A stretch of 7,063 nucleotides of DNA from Candidatus Coatesiibacteriota bacterium (GTDB lineage: Bacteria > RBG-13-66-14 > B26-G2), in NCBI GenBank assembly GCA_003647715.1, contig QMNJ01000080.1:1-7063 (forward strand), written 5' to 3'. The position numbers and the translations under genes were made by a program. The notes under the pieces were generated by a model. The model saw only the letters and a program-made list of their open reading frames with translations, did no database searches and was not told where the DNA came from. Shown piece after piece: positions 1 through 6,687 of this stretch (the first letter of the stretch is position 1; every line of letters starts with the position of its first letter).

Positions 1-52
1 TACAAAAACTAACGATTTAAGATAAATTTTTTTATATGAAGGTTTTTATTCC
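1..52. other. AT-rich sequence downstream of murJ
   Basis: Bases after the murJ stop are AT-rich, with A and T runs. No gene, strong hairpin or promoter could be supported here. Confidence 0.5.
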
Positions 53-1627
53 CTAATCAGGTGACCTTCCGAACAGGCGGGAGATAATATCGTTCACCTC
101 AGTAATGCCCAGCAATTTTGAGAGAGCAAGGAACAGAGCAACACCGAGACCTGTGCATACAACGACACCGACAATCTTCTCTATGAGACCATAACCAATA
201 ATAGTAATCAACCAGTGATAGGCAAGCCACACTAATACCGCCATCACTATTGAAGCAAGAGCAATCCTCAGTGCTTTTTTAGTGAATTCCCTGAAACCTA
301 AGCGACCAATTCTTCTTCTGAGAAGCATGGCTATCACCAATGCATTTACATAGGCAGAGATGGATGTGGCGAGGGCGATACCGAAGGCACCGAAGAAGGG
401 CATCAGGGCGAAGTTTAATGTGCCGTTTGTAGCCAGCGCTGATAGTGCCCCCCAGACGGGCGTTTTCGTGTCGTGCATAGCGTAGAAGCCAGGAACCAGC
501 ACCTGAACACCTACAAAGCCAAACAGACCGATAGAGAACGCATAAAGCACACTGGTAGTTGCGTGGGCGTCGCCCATAGTGAAGGCGCCGTGCCTGAATA
601 TCACCTCCACCAGCGGACCCCCCAGAGCGAACAGTCCAAACATAGCAGGAAGGCATACCACCGTCGCCAGAGTGAACGCCTCCATAAGCGTCCTCTTCAT
701 CTGGTCAAGTTTCCCATCCGAGAAGTATCTTGACAATAGTGGAAGTGATGATGTTGATATGGCAAAGCCGATGATACCAAGGGGGAACTGGAGCAGTCGC
801 TCACCATAGCTGAGGATAGATATGACACCCTCCCCCAAAAATGATGCGGCGATATTATCCAGTAGCAGATTTATTCTCACCACACCTATGACCAGCATAG
901 CGGGTCCCATAAGAAGAAGCATTCTCTTTATGCCCTTATGCATAAAATTGAATATTGGTTTGAACTTTATTCCAAACCTGAATTGCGCCGGAACCTGAAC
1001 CAGAACCTGCAACAATCCACCTATTAACACGCCATAGGCAAGACCCACAATCTGATTTGATATATCACCTCCCAGAAGCGGGCAGAGATAGAGCATAGCA
1101 CCAATGAAGGCGAGGTTCATCACAATAGGAGAGAGGGAGGGGGTGAAGAAGTGTTCATAGGAGTTCAGGATACCCATGGACATAGCGCTGGTCATCATCA
1201 GGAACATATATGGTAGCATCAGGCGAGCCAGATAGACGGCGAGGTTGAACGCCTCGGGGTTTGACTTCAACCCTGGTGCTATGACAAATACAATTAGAGG
1301 AGCAATGGCAATACCAATAGCAATAATTGCGAAAACCACCAATGAGAATGTAGTATATGCGGTGTATGCAAATATCTTTGCGTTTTCATCACCCTCCTTT
1401 GCCCTGATATCGGTGAACACAGGCACTAAGTAGGCACTCATAGCGCCCTCGCCGAGGAGGCGTCGCAGAACATAGGGTATAGCATAAGCGACACGGAATG
1501 CATCGGTAACATAGTTTGCACCGAAGATGCCAGCAAACAATATCTCTCTTATGAGACCAAGGATGCGACTGATAAGAGTGCTGACGGAGAGGATACCCGC
1601 CGCCCTGACCATTCTTCCCGATACCAT
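53..1627 (-). CDS. murJ: MurJ/MviN lipid II flippase
   Basis: Integral membrane protein of the MurJ (MviN) family in the MOP superfamily, which flips the peptidoglycan precursor lipid II across the cytoplasmic membrane. It has 524 residues, the usual length, with about 14 hydrophobic segments spread over the whole chain. The family signature lies near the N-terminus, around residues 20-75: GLIREILFAGIFG, then TDAFRVAYAIPYVLRRLLGEGAMSA, close to the conserved form with DAF, RR and EGA. A second conserved stretch, SYGERLLQFPLGIIGFAIST, is near residue 275. The C-terminus is short and basic (SRLFGRSPD) and the stop is TAG. The ATG at 1627 is preferred. No Shine-Dalgarno site precedes it, and an ATG five codons in would also fit. 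It follows the channel-like gene by 73 bases, so it could share that transcript; I found no convincing promoter in the gap. The family call is firm; the exact start is less so. Confidence 0.95.
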   Translation of the reverse strand: MVSGRMVRAAGILSVSTLISRILGLIREILFAGIFGANYVTDAFRVAYAIPYVLRRLLGEGAMSAYLVPVFTDIRAKEGDENAKIFAYTAYTTFSLVVFAIIAIGIAIAPLIVFVIAPGLKSNPEAFNLAVYLARLMLPYMFLMMTSAMSMGILNSYEHFFTPSLSPIVMNLAFIGAMLYLCPLLGGDISNQIVGLAYGVLIGGLLQVLVQVPAQFRFGIKFKPIFNFMHKGIKRMLLLMGPAMLVIGVVRINLLLDNIAASFLGEGVISILSYGERLLQFPLGIIGFAISTSSLPLLSRYFSDGKLDQMKRTLMEAFTLATVVCLPAMFGLFALGGPLVEVIFRHGAFTMGDAHATTSVLYAFSIGLFGFVGVQVLVPGFYAMHDTKTPVWGALSALATNGTLNFALMPFFGAFGIALATSISAYVNALVIAMLLRRRIGRLGFREFTKKALRIALASIVMAVLVWLAYHWLITIIGYGLIEKIVGVVVCTGLGVALFLALSKLLGITEVNDIISRLFGRSPD

Positions 1628-1700
1628 AATTTAGAGATAGAATAACAAAATGAGTGTGGATTTATCTACAAATAAGATTTGACTACGGAATTCTTCAGCC

Positions 1701-2414
1701 CTATTCTTCCTCACCTCTTTCGGGTCTCTTCCTCTTCTCGCGTCTATTGCTCAGCATGTTATCCACTGCTTCCTTTATCCTGCCCTTCAGCGCAAGACCA
1801 ACAGGTATGGCAAATATTAAAATGGCTCCGAATAAGACAAGTGCGATGAAGACAATCATAAATGGGGTGGCAATCTTCAACTTCTCCAGAGCCATTACAA
1901 CTCCCACACCAATAATTACATATTGGACGACTTTACCAGCAAGATATGAGTTTATCCCCTTTATCTCGCTGGTCTCAACCCTGACAACACCACCGATGAA
2001 TGCACCCAGCGCCCATGCAAGTATCATTATTACTATGGCTATGATGATGTTGGGGACATAGGAAATGATACTGCCCAGTATTTTTGAAAGCGTCTCAAAT
2101 CCGACTACCTGAAATGAGAACCTCAAGAATATCAGTATTACAAACCAGAAACACAAGATTGCAGTGGTTTTTGCTACGCTCTCCCTGACATCTCCTCTCT
2201 CAAGAATTGAGGCAGTCCTCAATCTCCTCGCCAACCGTTCAAGATGGAGGGCAAGAACCAACCTTCTTACCACCACCTTGGTAATGTATGCAAGTATTAT
2301 CCCCAGAATTAATATCACGACTCCCTCAAAAATCCCAGGGAGCGCCTCATACAGGTCAGCCCCAACTCGCTTGACCGGAGCCAGGAAAAACTCTACTACC
2401 TTGTTATTCGCCAT
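1701..2414 (-). CDS. small membrane protein with mechanosensitive-channel-type TM helices
   Basis: A 237-residue protein with about five hydrophobic segments, near residues 25-48, 80-103, 112-142, 155-176 and 180-206. It ends in a charged tail rich in Arg, Lys and Glu (REKRKRPERGEEE). The pattern LPGIFEGVVILILGIILAYI and later YVPNIIIAIVIMILAWALGAFIGG resembles the repeated conserved TM-helix domain (TM_helix) found beside or in front of MscS-type channels. The MscS pore and beta domain are absent, so it may be a stand-alone channel-like or accessory protein; ion conduction is inferred, not shown. The ATG lies inside the last codons of the permease-USP gene (11-base overlap, different frame), which implies translational coupling and a shared role, perhaps in osmotic or stress-linked transport. 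No Shine-Dalgarno site at normal spacing is seen; AAAGG lies about 13 bases upstream. Stop is TAG. Confidence 0.75.
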   Translation of the reverse strand: MANNKVVEFFLAPVKRVGADLYEALPGIFEGVVILILGIILAYITKVVVRRLVLALHLERLARRLRTASILERGDVRESVAKTTAILCFWFVILIFLRFSFQVVGFETLSKILGSIISYVPNIIIAIVIMILAWALGAFIGGVVRVETSEIKGINSYLAGKVVQYVIIGVGVVMALEKLKIATPFMIVFIALVLFGAILIFAIPVGLALKGRIKEAVDNMLSNRREKRKRPERGEEE

Positions 2415-4617
2415 AATGTCTAAGAACCTTTATAAGTGGTTGTTTCTTCATCACATACCTGCTTATCATAATCACCGGTCCCTCCAACCTCTCTGACACC
2501 TCTTCAGACACGGAACTAAACAGAATCCTCTCTAAAAAGCTTGAACTCCCAAGACCCATAACTAATAGGTCTGTTGGTTCCACAAAATTGATAATACCCT
2601 CCTCCACACTCTCAGCCACAATTATCTTCCTCTCAATTTTAATTGGGCAATCCTTCAGGAGTTCATCCAGGAATATCTGACCTGAGAGGTGCTCAAAGAC
2701 CTGTGGACTTCCCTTTATTACATGGAGAGCGACTATATGCACATTGAATTCATCTTGGAATGCAGGTAATATAGAGAGGGCATACTTCGCATCAGCGCTA
2801 TCCTCCGCTGCATAGACAATCCTCTTTACCTTCTCCATTCCGTTCAGTTTCAACAGAGCGACATCGCAGGGTGCTTTTCGCAACACCACATCAAGACCGG
2901 TATTCACCACGCGCTCAGGCAAGGACAATGCCTTCTCCCTTGCTATCACAATGAAGTTGCATTCCTCCTCCTCTGCTGTCTCCAGTATCGCTTCTGAGGT
3001 TCGTCTTGATAGTTTTATCTGCTTGGTTACGGAAACATCATACTGCTTTGCAATATTCACCGCCTGGTTCAAAAGCAATCTGCTCACAGCAACCTCACCG
3101 AGACCCGCCTCCAGCGGAAGTCCATGAGGAACTTCTATAACCGTCATAACAACTATTTCACCCTTATACTTACGGGCTAACGAGCAGGCAATTCGCATAA
3201 TGCCCCTCACATTATCAAGAGTGGATAGAGCGACCAGTATCTTATATTCCTGTCGCAACTGCTTCTCTACTATCTCCTGAAGTTTCCGTGCCTTCTCACG
3301 CTTCTCCTTTTGACCCTTGGCATATACAATATAAACAATTCCACCGAGAAGAAAATATATAAGACCCAGCAACTGTGTGGTTCTATCCATAACCACCACG
3401 ATTGCTATGGAGCAGACCATACCCAGTGCAGGAATAACAGGGTGAAAGGGAAGCTTAAATGGTCTTCTGAGGTCAGGTTGTTTCTTTCTCAAGATAATCA
3501 CGCTCATATTAACCAGTGTTAAGGCAAAGAGGAGGGCTACATTTGAGACCTTTGCTATGAAGTCCACCTTACCTATTACAGTAAAAACAAGCACTATCAC
3601 TGCTGATACCAGAAGAGCCACAACAGGAGTCATACGCTTGGTGTGGAGTTTACCGATAATGCTGGGAAGATAGCCATCTCTACCCATAGCATACATCTGC
3701 CGTGATGAGGCAATCAGAGTTGAATTCAAAGCAGTTGCTGTTGAGAACAATCCACCGATGATGACGAGAGTCAAAAGCCATGGGCTTCTCAGCGTTCTGG
3801 TTATAACCACCAGTGGAGTTACCGTCTCTCCAGCCCTATCACCAAGCACCCCTATCACTACAATTACAATGCATAAATAGATAAGCGTCGGTATGAGAAG
3901 TGCTAATAGTATAGCCCTGGGTAGATTCTTTTCAGGGTTTTTTATCTCCTCACCCGCATTGGATATCACCTCAAAACCGAAGAATGAAACATATATAACT
4001 GTGATTGCCCTGAATATCCCGCCAATTCCCTTATCGGGTGAGACAAATGGATGGAAGTTTGAGAAGTCCATCTTGCCAGAGAAGAAAACAATCAATGCAA
4101 ATAGCATCAGAATTGCCACCTTAAGTGTTACTAAAACATTTGTGGTCCTTACACTTTCCTTAGTGCCCTTGATATTCAACAAGACAAAGAAAAGCGCTAT
4201 GACTATACCGATTATTGTTACCGCGATGTCTCTTATCCCGAATGAGTGGAAGAACTCAAGGAAGTGCTCAGCAAAACCGACCGCATATAATGAACAGCTC
4301 ACCATACAGCCAAAACAGATTGACCAGCCAGTCATAAATGCGATAGAACCACCGATTGCTTCATGAACATAGGTATAGCCACCACCAGCTATGGGGATGG
4401 ATGACGCAAGCTCTGAATACGATAGTGCGGTAAACAGGGTTATTAAGGCAGCGAGTATGTATGAGATAATAGCGGCTGGACCTGCATAGCCAACCGCAAT
4501 TCCAGATAGGACGAATATCCCCGCACCAATCATAGCACCTATACCAATGCTGGTGGCACTGAAGAGCCCTATCGTCCTTGTGAACCTTACTTCTGACTGT
4601 CTATTTTCTCCTGCCAT
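2404..4617 (-). CDS. APC-family amino acid permease fused to two C-terminal UspA domains
   Basis: A 737-residue fusion. Residues 1 to about 435 form an APC-superfamily amino acid transporter with about 12 TM segments. The hallmark GIGAMIGAGIF is at residues 25-35 and SYSELASSIPIAGGGYTYV is near 65-85. After a basic linker (KGQKEKREKARKLQEIVEKQLRQ), residues about 458-593 and 594-737 are two universal stress protein domains. The second holds a USP-like nucleotide-binding loop, VMGLGSSSFLERILFSSVSEEV; the first has a degenerate loop (IAREKALSLPERVVNTGLDVV). This layout is known from archaeal and some bacterial cationic or neutral amino acid permeases; the substrate cannot be told. The ATG at 4617 is chosen over an in-frame TTG at 4665 because that TTG falls inside the predicted promoter spacer and the extra 16 residues do not match the family. 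No Shine-Dalgarno site is visible. The stop is TAA and overlaps the next gene. Confidence 0.92.
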   Translation of the reverse strand: MAGENRQSEVRFTRTIGLFSATSIGIGAMIGAGIFVLSGIAVGYAGPAAIISYILAALITLFTALSYSELASSIPIAGGGYTYVHEAIGGSIAFMTGWSICFGCMVSCSLYAVGFAEHFLEFFHSFGIRDIAVTIIGIVIALFFVLLNIKGTKESVRTTNVLVTLKVAILMLFALIVFFSGKMDFSNFHPFVSPDKGIGGIFRAITVIYVSFFGFEVISNAGEEIKNPEKNLPRAILLALLIPTLIYLCIVIVVIGVLGDRAGETVTPLVVITRTLRSPWLLTLVIIGGLFSTATALNSTLIASSRQMYAMGRDGYLPSIIGKLHTKRMTPVVALLVSAVIVLVFTVIGKVDFIAKVSNVALLFALTLVNMSVIILRKKQPDLRRPFKLPFHPVIPALGMVCSIAIVVVMDRTTQLLGLIYFLLGGIVYIVYAKGQKEKREKARKLQEIVEKQLRQEYKILVALSTLDNVRGIMRIACSLARKYKGEIVVMTVIEVPHGLPLEAGLGEVAVSRLLLNQAVNIAKQYDVSVTKQIKLSRRTSEAILETAEEEECNFIVIAREKALSLPERVVNTGLDVVLRKAPCDVALLKLNGMEKVKRIVYAAEDSADAKYALSILPAFQDEFNVHIVALHVIKGSPQVFEHLSGQIFLDELLKDCPIKIERKIIVAESVEEGIINFVEPTDLLVMGLGSSSFLERILFSSVSEEVSERLEGPVIMISRYVMKKQPLIKVLRHYGE

Positions 4618-4645
4618 AATAAAACGATGTTGAAAATTTGTGATT

Positions 4646-4674
4646 ATTCTACCATCATTGCACAATACTGTAAA
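4646..4674 (-). promoter_or_regulatory. sigma70-type promoter of the permease operon
   Basis: On the minus strand TTTACA (4674-4669) and TAGAAT (4651-4646) are separated by exactly 17 bases. Each matches the sigma70 consensus at five of six positions. Transcription would start about 7 bases further on, near 4639, leaving a leader of roughly 22 bases before the ATG at 4617. It lies in the 100-base gap after plsY, so the permease, channel-like protein and possibly murJ can be transcribed independently of glyQ-plsY. Based on sequence match only. Confidence 0.55.
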
Positions 4675-4717
4675 TTTAATTAGATAACCATCTGGTCAAC
4701 CTCTATTCTATGGCAAT

Positions 4718-5308
4718 CTAGTCGCCCTCTCTTCTTCTTGCACGCCAATTCACATCAGGGTTTCTCACATACGACAACACAACCAGCACACACATCCCGC
4801 AACCTAATATCACACCCGCCTGCCAACCCTTGAACAGAAAGAGCACCAATGGCAGGCAGAGAGCCATAGTAATGTTGGAGAGATATGAATAGCCGGTAGT
4901 AAACCTTACCAGAGCGTTTATGCCCATAGCAGTCGCAAATGCAAATGGGGAGAGAAAAAACAACACCCCACCTATTGTTGCCACACCTCTTCCACCCCAG
5001 AACCGCAAAAAAACACTGAAATTGTGCCCCAGAACTGCACCTAACCCGGCGATGTAGGGAAAAATCCCCCCCATATCCATTCCAACCAGAACTGGAAGAG
5101 CCCCTTTCCAGCCATCTATGAATATGACCCACAGCGCCCAACTTCTGCCCATCACGCTGGCGAGATTCATAGCACCTATGCTCTTACTTCCACATTCGCT
5201 TAACCTGATACCCCTCGTCCACTTTGCCATGAGATATGCGGTTGGAAATGAACCGGCGATGTAGGAGGAGATGAAGAGGAGAAGGTATTTAAGATATGAT
5301 GAGACCAT
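4718..5308 (-). CDS. plsY: PlsY-type acyl-phosphate:glycerol-3-phosphate acyltransferase
   Basis: A 196-residue membrane protein of the PlsY family, which moves an acyl chain from acyl-phosphate to glycerol-3-phosphate in the first step of phospholipid synthesis. The length is typical, with about five to seven hydrophobic segments. Family features in order: GSFPTAYLMAKW near residue 19, the motif-1 region ECGSKSIGAMNLASVMG at about 38-54, GHNFSVFLRFWGGRGVAT near 93-110 (motif 2; usual form GHxFPVFLxFKGGKGVAT), and SYLSNITMALCLPL near 142-155. Motif 1 is altered: the usual GSGNIGATN reads GSKSIGAMN, losing the first Asn and the Thr. Motif 2 has Trp-Gly-Gly-Arg for Lys-Gly-Gly-Lys. It may be a divergent paralogue. 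The start follows a duplicated ATGGTCT, which also makes a two-codon ATG-GTC-TAA just upstream, and no Shine-Dalgarno site is seen. Stop is TAG. Confidence 0.85.
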   Translation of the reverse strand: MVSSYLKYLLLFISSYIAGSFPTAYLMAKWTRGIRLSECGSKSIGAMNLASVMGRSWALWVIFIDGWKGALPVLVGMDMGGIFPYIAGLGAVLGHNFSVFLRFWGGRGVATIGGVLFFLSPFAFATAMGINALVRFTTGYSYLSNITMALCLPLVLFLFKGWQAGVILGCGMCVLVVLSYVRNPDVNWRARRREGD

Positions 5309-5328
5309 TAGACCATAAAAAAATAGGT

Positions 5329-5487
5329 TTAACTCTTCCCAGCCATAATGATAGGGTGAGAATTTATAAAATTAAGGAGTTCTCCAGGATTATTTTCTTC
5401 AATTTTATTATAAATAAGTTTCAAGAAAATAATGTCATTTTCACTGTCCCCGAATATTAACCTATGATAAATATTTATGTTCTCCAT
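5329..5487 (-). CDS. hypothetical 52-residue protein or gene remnant
   Basis: An open frame of 52 codons fills most of the gap between glyQ and plsY. It starts at ATG 5487, 17 bases after the glyQ stop, and ends with TAA at 5331-5329, 20 bases before plsY. The product begins MENINIYHRLIFGDSENDII and ends SHPIIMAGKS. It is rich in Ile, Asn and Leu, with no membrane segment, signal peptide or cysteine motif. AGGA lies 5 bases before the ATG, a weak ribosome site. The codons are AT-rich, unlike glyQ and plsY on either side, and an 11-base inverted repeat lies inside the frame. I do not recognise a family. GDSEND recalls the acidic loop of HAD phosphatases, but nothing else supports that. It may be a small gene, a fragment of a lost gene, or chance. 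Confidence 0.35.
   Translation of the reverse strand: MENINIYHRLIFGDSENDIIFLKLIYNKIEENNPGELLNFINSHPIIMAGKS
5389..5433. repeat. 11-base inverted repeat inside the glyQ-plsY gap ORF
   Basis: ATTATTTTCTT (5389-5399) and AAGAAAATAAT (5423-5433) are perfect complements around a 23-base AT-rich loop that itself holds TTATT-ATA-AATAA. The stem has few GC pairs and no T-run follows it on the minus strand, so it is not a convincing terminator. It may affect RNA stability between glyQ and plsY, or be chance in AT-rich DNA. Confidence 0.4.
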
Positions 5488-5504
5488 ATTATTCCTGTTA
5501 ATAA

Positions 5505-6362
5505 CTACTTCACCTCAACTCCTACACTCTCAAGATACAGCTTTGCGGAACGGCGGGCGAGTCGCCGTATTCTGCCAATATACGCCTGCCTCTCGGTTAC
5601 GCCTATCACCCCACGGGCATCAAGAATATTGAAGATGTGAGAGCACTTCATCACCATATCATAGCCAGGGATATACAACCCCTTTTCTAACAACCTCACC
5701 GCTTCCTTCTCAAATGTCTCAAACAACATCCTGTTCACCTCCGGGTCTGCCTCGTCAAAGTTATACACGCTCTGCTGTCTCTCTTCATCCAGCCGTATAT
5801 CACCATACTTCAGACCACCCCCCCACTCAATATCAAATATGGATTCAACGCCCTGCAGGAATGTGGCAATGCGCTCCAGTCCATAGGTTATCTCGCAGGT
5901 GATGGGGTCTAGGTAGAACCCGCCCATCTGCTGGAAGTAGGTAAACTGGGTAATCTCTGTGCCGTCAAGCAATACCTGTCAGCCAAGTCCCCAGGCGCCG
6001 AGGGTAGGGCTGTCCCAGTCGTCCTCATCTAAGCGAATATCGTGTTCACCCGGCTCAATACCAAGTGCTCTTATGCTCTCATAGTAGGTATCAAGAACAT
6101 CTGTGGGCGAGGGCTTCAGAAGCACCTGATACTGAAAGTGCTTCTCCAGGCGGTGGGGGTTCTCACCATATCTTCCATCCCTGGGTCGTCTTGCGGGCTC
6201 CACGAAGGCGCACCTCCAAGGAGCGGGACCAAGGGCTTTGAAGAAGGTGGCAGGGTTGAAGGTGCCAGCACCCTTCTCAATATCGTATGGCTGAACAATA
6301 ACACAATTCCTATCGCACCAAAAATGCGACAACTTCAAGATTATATCCTGGAAGGTGAGCAT
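5505..6362 (-). CDS. glyQ: glycyl-tRNA synthetase alpha subunit, with in-frame TGA at a conserved Trp codon
   Basis: Class II catalytic subunit of the bacterial alpha2beta2 glycyl-tRNA synthetase, which charges tRNA-Gly. Read through one internal TGA it has 285 residues, close to the usual 290-300, and is collinear with the family. It begins [15 protein letters not shown]. The motif-2 region [14 protein letters not shown] lies at residues 58-71 and [12 protein letters not shown] at 75-86. [14 protein letters not shown] ends at 127, [11 protein letters not shown] follows at about 135-145, and the motif-3 region [10 protein letters not shown] is near 158-167. The TGA (5981-5979, codon 128) sits where GlyQ proteins have Trp in GLGWEV. 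The downstream half keeps perfect frame and family identity to the TAG at 5507-5505. Possible causes are recoding, readthrough, recent nonsense mutation or base error. The partner glyS is not in this window. The ATG is likely leaderless, 6 bases after a -10 box. Confidence 0.9.
5979..5981 (-). other. in-frame TGA codon replacing a conserved Trp in glyQ
   Basis: The codon reads GGA CTT GGC TGA CAG GTA on the minus strand. E. coli GlyQ has GLGWEV here, so TGA is one G-to-A transition away from TGG. The following base is C, a context known to make UGA leaky in bacteria. No frameshift or second stop is present in the 157 codons after it. Confidence 0.9.
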
Positions 6363-6368
6363 AGGTGT

Positions 6369-6397
6369 ATTATATGAGGAAAGGGAGATAAAAACAA
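6369..6397 (-). promoter_or_regulatory. sigma70-type promoter of glyQ, leaderless layout
   Basis: On the minus strand TTGTTT (6397-6392) and a perfect TATAAT (6374-6369) are separated by exactly 17 bases. Only six bases (ACACCT) separate the -10 box from the glyQ ATG. A start site about 7 bases after the -10 box would fall on the A of the ATG, so the mRNA should have little or no leader and no Shine-Dalgarno site. It lies directly after the terminator of the upstream accessory unit. Confidence 0.7.
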
Positions 6398-6404
6398 TGG
6401 TGGG

Positions 6405-6443
6405 AAATTTAAAATTAAGCGACCTAAATCAAGGTCGCTTAAT
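6405..6443 (-). terminator. rho-independent terminator of the deaminase/zinc-ribbon unit
   Basis: ATTAAGCGACCT (6414-6425) and AGGTCGCTTAAT (6432-6443) form a perfect 12-bp stem around a 6-base loop. On the minus strand the stem is followed by a T-rich run (TTT AAATTT). It begins 19 bases after the zinc-ribbon stop codon and ends before the glyQ promoter. No T-run follows it on the plus strand, so it works for minus-strand transcription. Confidence 0.75.
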
Positions 6444-6462
6444 ATACTATTACGTCTTACTA

Positions 6463-6645
6463 TTATATTCCCAAAAAATCTTTTTCCTCTGCTTCTTTTT
6501 TTGATTCCTTGAGGAATTTAGAATCTATACCAAAACTAAATGTCTTCCCATTAGTATAATTACACTTTGGATTAGTACATATTTCAATATTCCTTTCACG
6601 ATCGATATACATAGAATAACATTTACATTTAGGACACTTCTTCAT
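6463..6645 (-). CDS. small zinc-ribbon protein
   Basis: A 60-residue protein with two cysteine knuckles: CPKC at residues 4-7 and CTNPKC at 23-28, with one more Cys at 9. This CxxC...CxxxxC spacing can bind one zinc ion, as in zinc ribbons of topoisomerases and transcription factors. The second half is a charged, Lys/Glu-rich tail (KESKKEAEEKDF) likely to be helical or disordered. The start is well supported by a strong Shine-Dalgarno site. The gene follows the deaminase by 42 bases and precedes the hairpin terminator, so the two are probably co-transcribed. Base composition is much more AT-rich than in glyQ, plsY or murJ, which suggests acquisition. The function is unknown; binding nucleic acid or the neighbouring deaminase is only a guess. 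Stop is TAA. Confidence 0.75.
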   Translation of the reverse strand: MKKCPKCKCYSMYIDRERNIEICTNPKCNYTNGKTFSFGIDSKFLKESKKEAEEKDFLGI

Positions 6646-6649
6646 GACA

Positions 6650-6657
6650 ACCTCCTC
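6650..6657 (-). promoter_or_regulatory. strong Shine-Dalgarno site of the zinc-ribbon gene
   Basis: GAGGAGGT on the minus strand ends four bases before the ATG at 6645, a near-perfect match to the anti-Shine-Dalgarno sequence. It is the only clear ribosome site in the window; the larger genes to the left lack one. Confidence 0.8.
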
Positions 6658-6687
6658 TCACTACTTAAATAATATACACTATTTAAT

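Noticed and set aside
1654..2061. Plus-strand open frame of 135 codons
   Set aside because: It is antisense to the TM-helix gene, with a low-complexity hydrophobic product typical of shadows of membrane genes.
3893..4366. Plus-strand open frame of 157 codons
   Set aside because: It is antisense to the well-supported permease domain and shows no recognisable motif.
4618..4665. In-frame TTG start extending the permease by 16 residues
   Set aside because: It falls inside the spacer of a good -35/-10 promoter, and the added residues do not resemble the family N-terminus.
5505..5972. The 3' half of glyQ as a separate gene starting at a TTG three codons after the TGA
   Set aside because: The segment continues GlyQ without a gap in the alignment and lacks the motif-2 half of the active site. 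No ribosome site precedes the TTG. It is treated as one gene interrupted by TGA.
5979..5981. Selenocysteine at the glyQ TGA
   Set aside because: The site is Trp, not Cys, in the family and GlyQ is not a known selenoprotein. I did not see a clear SECIS-like hairpin directly after it.
53..6362. General use of genetic code 4 (TGA = Trp)
   Set aside because: All 19 other Trp codons in the recognised genes are TGG. A genome of this composition using code 4 would normally show many TGA codons. Only rare or partial recoding remains possible.
6665..6686. AT-only inverted repeat TTAAATA/TATTTAA between the deaminase and zinc-ribbon genes
   Set aside because: Only seven A/T pairs, too weak for a terminator. 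The sequence here is AT-rich enough for this to arise by chance.
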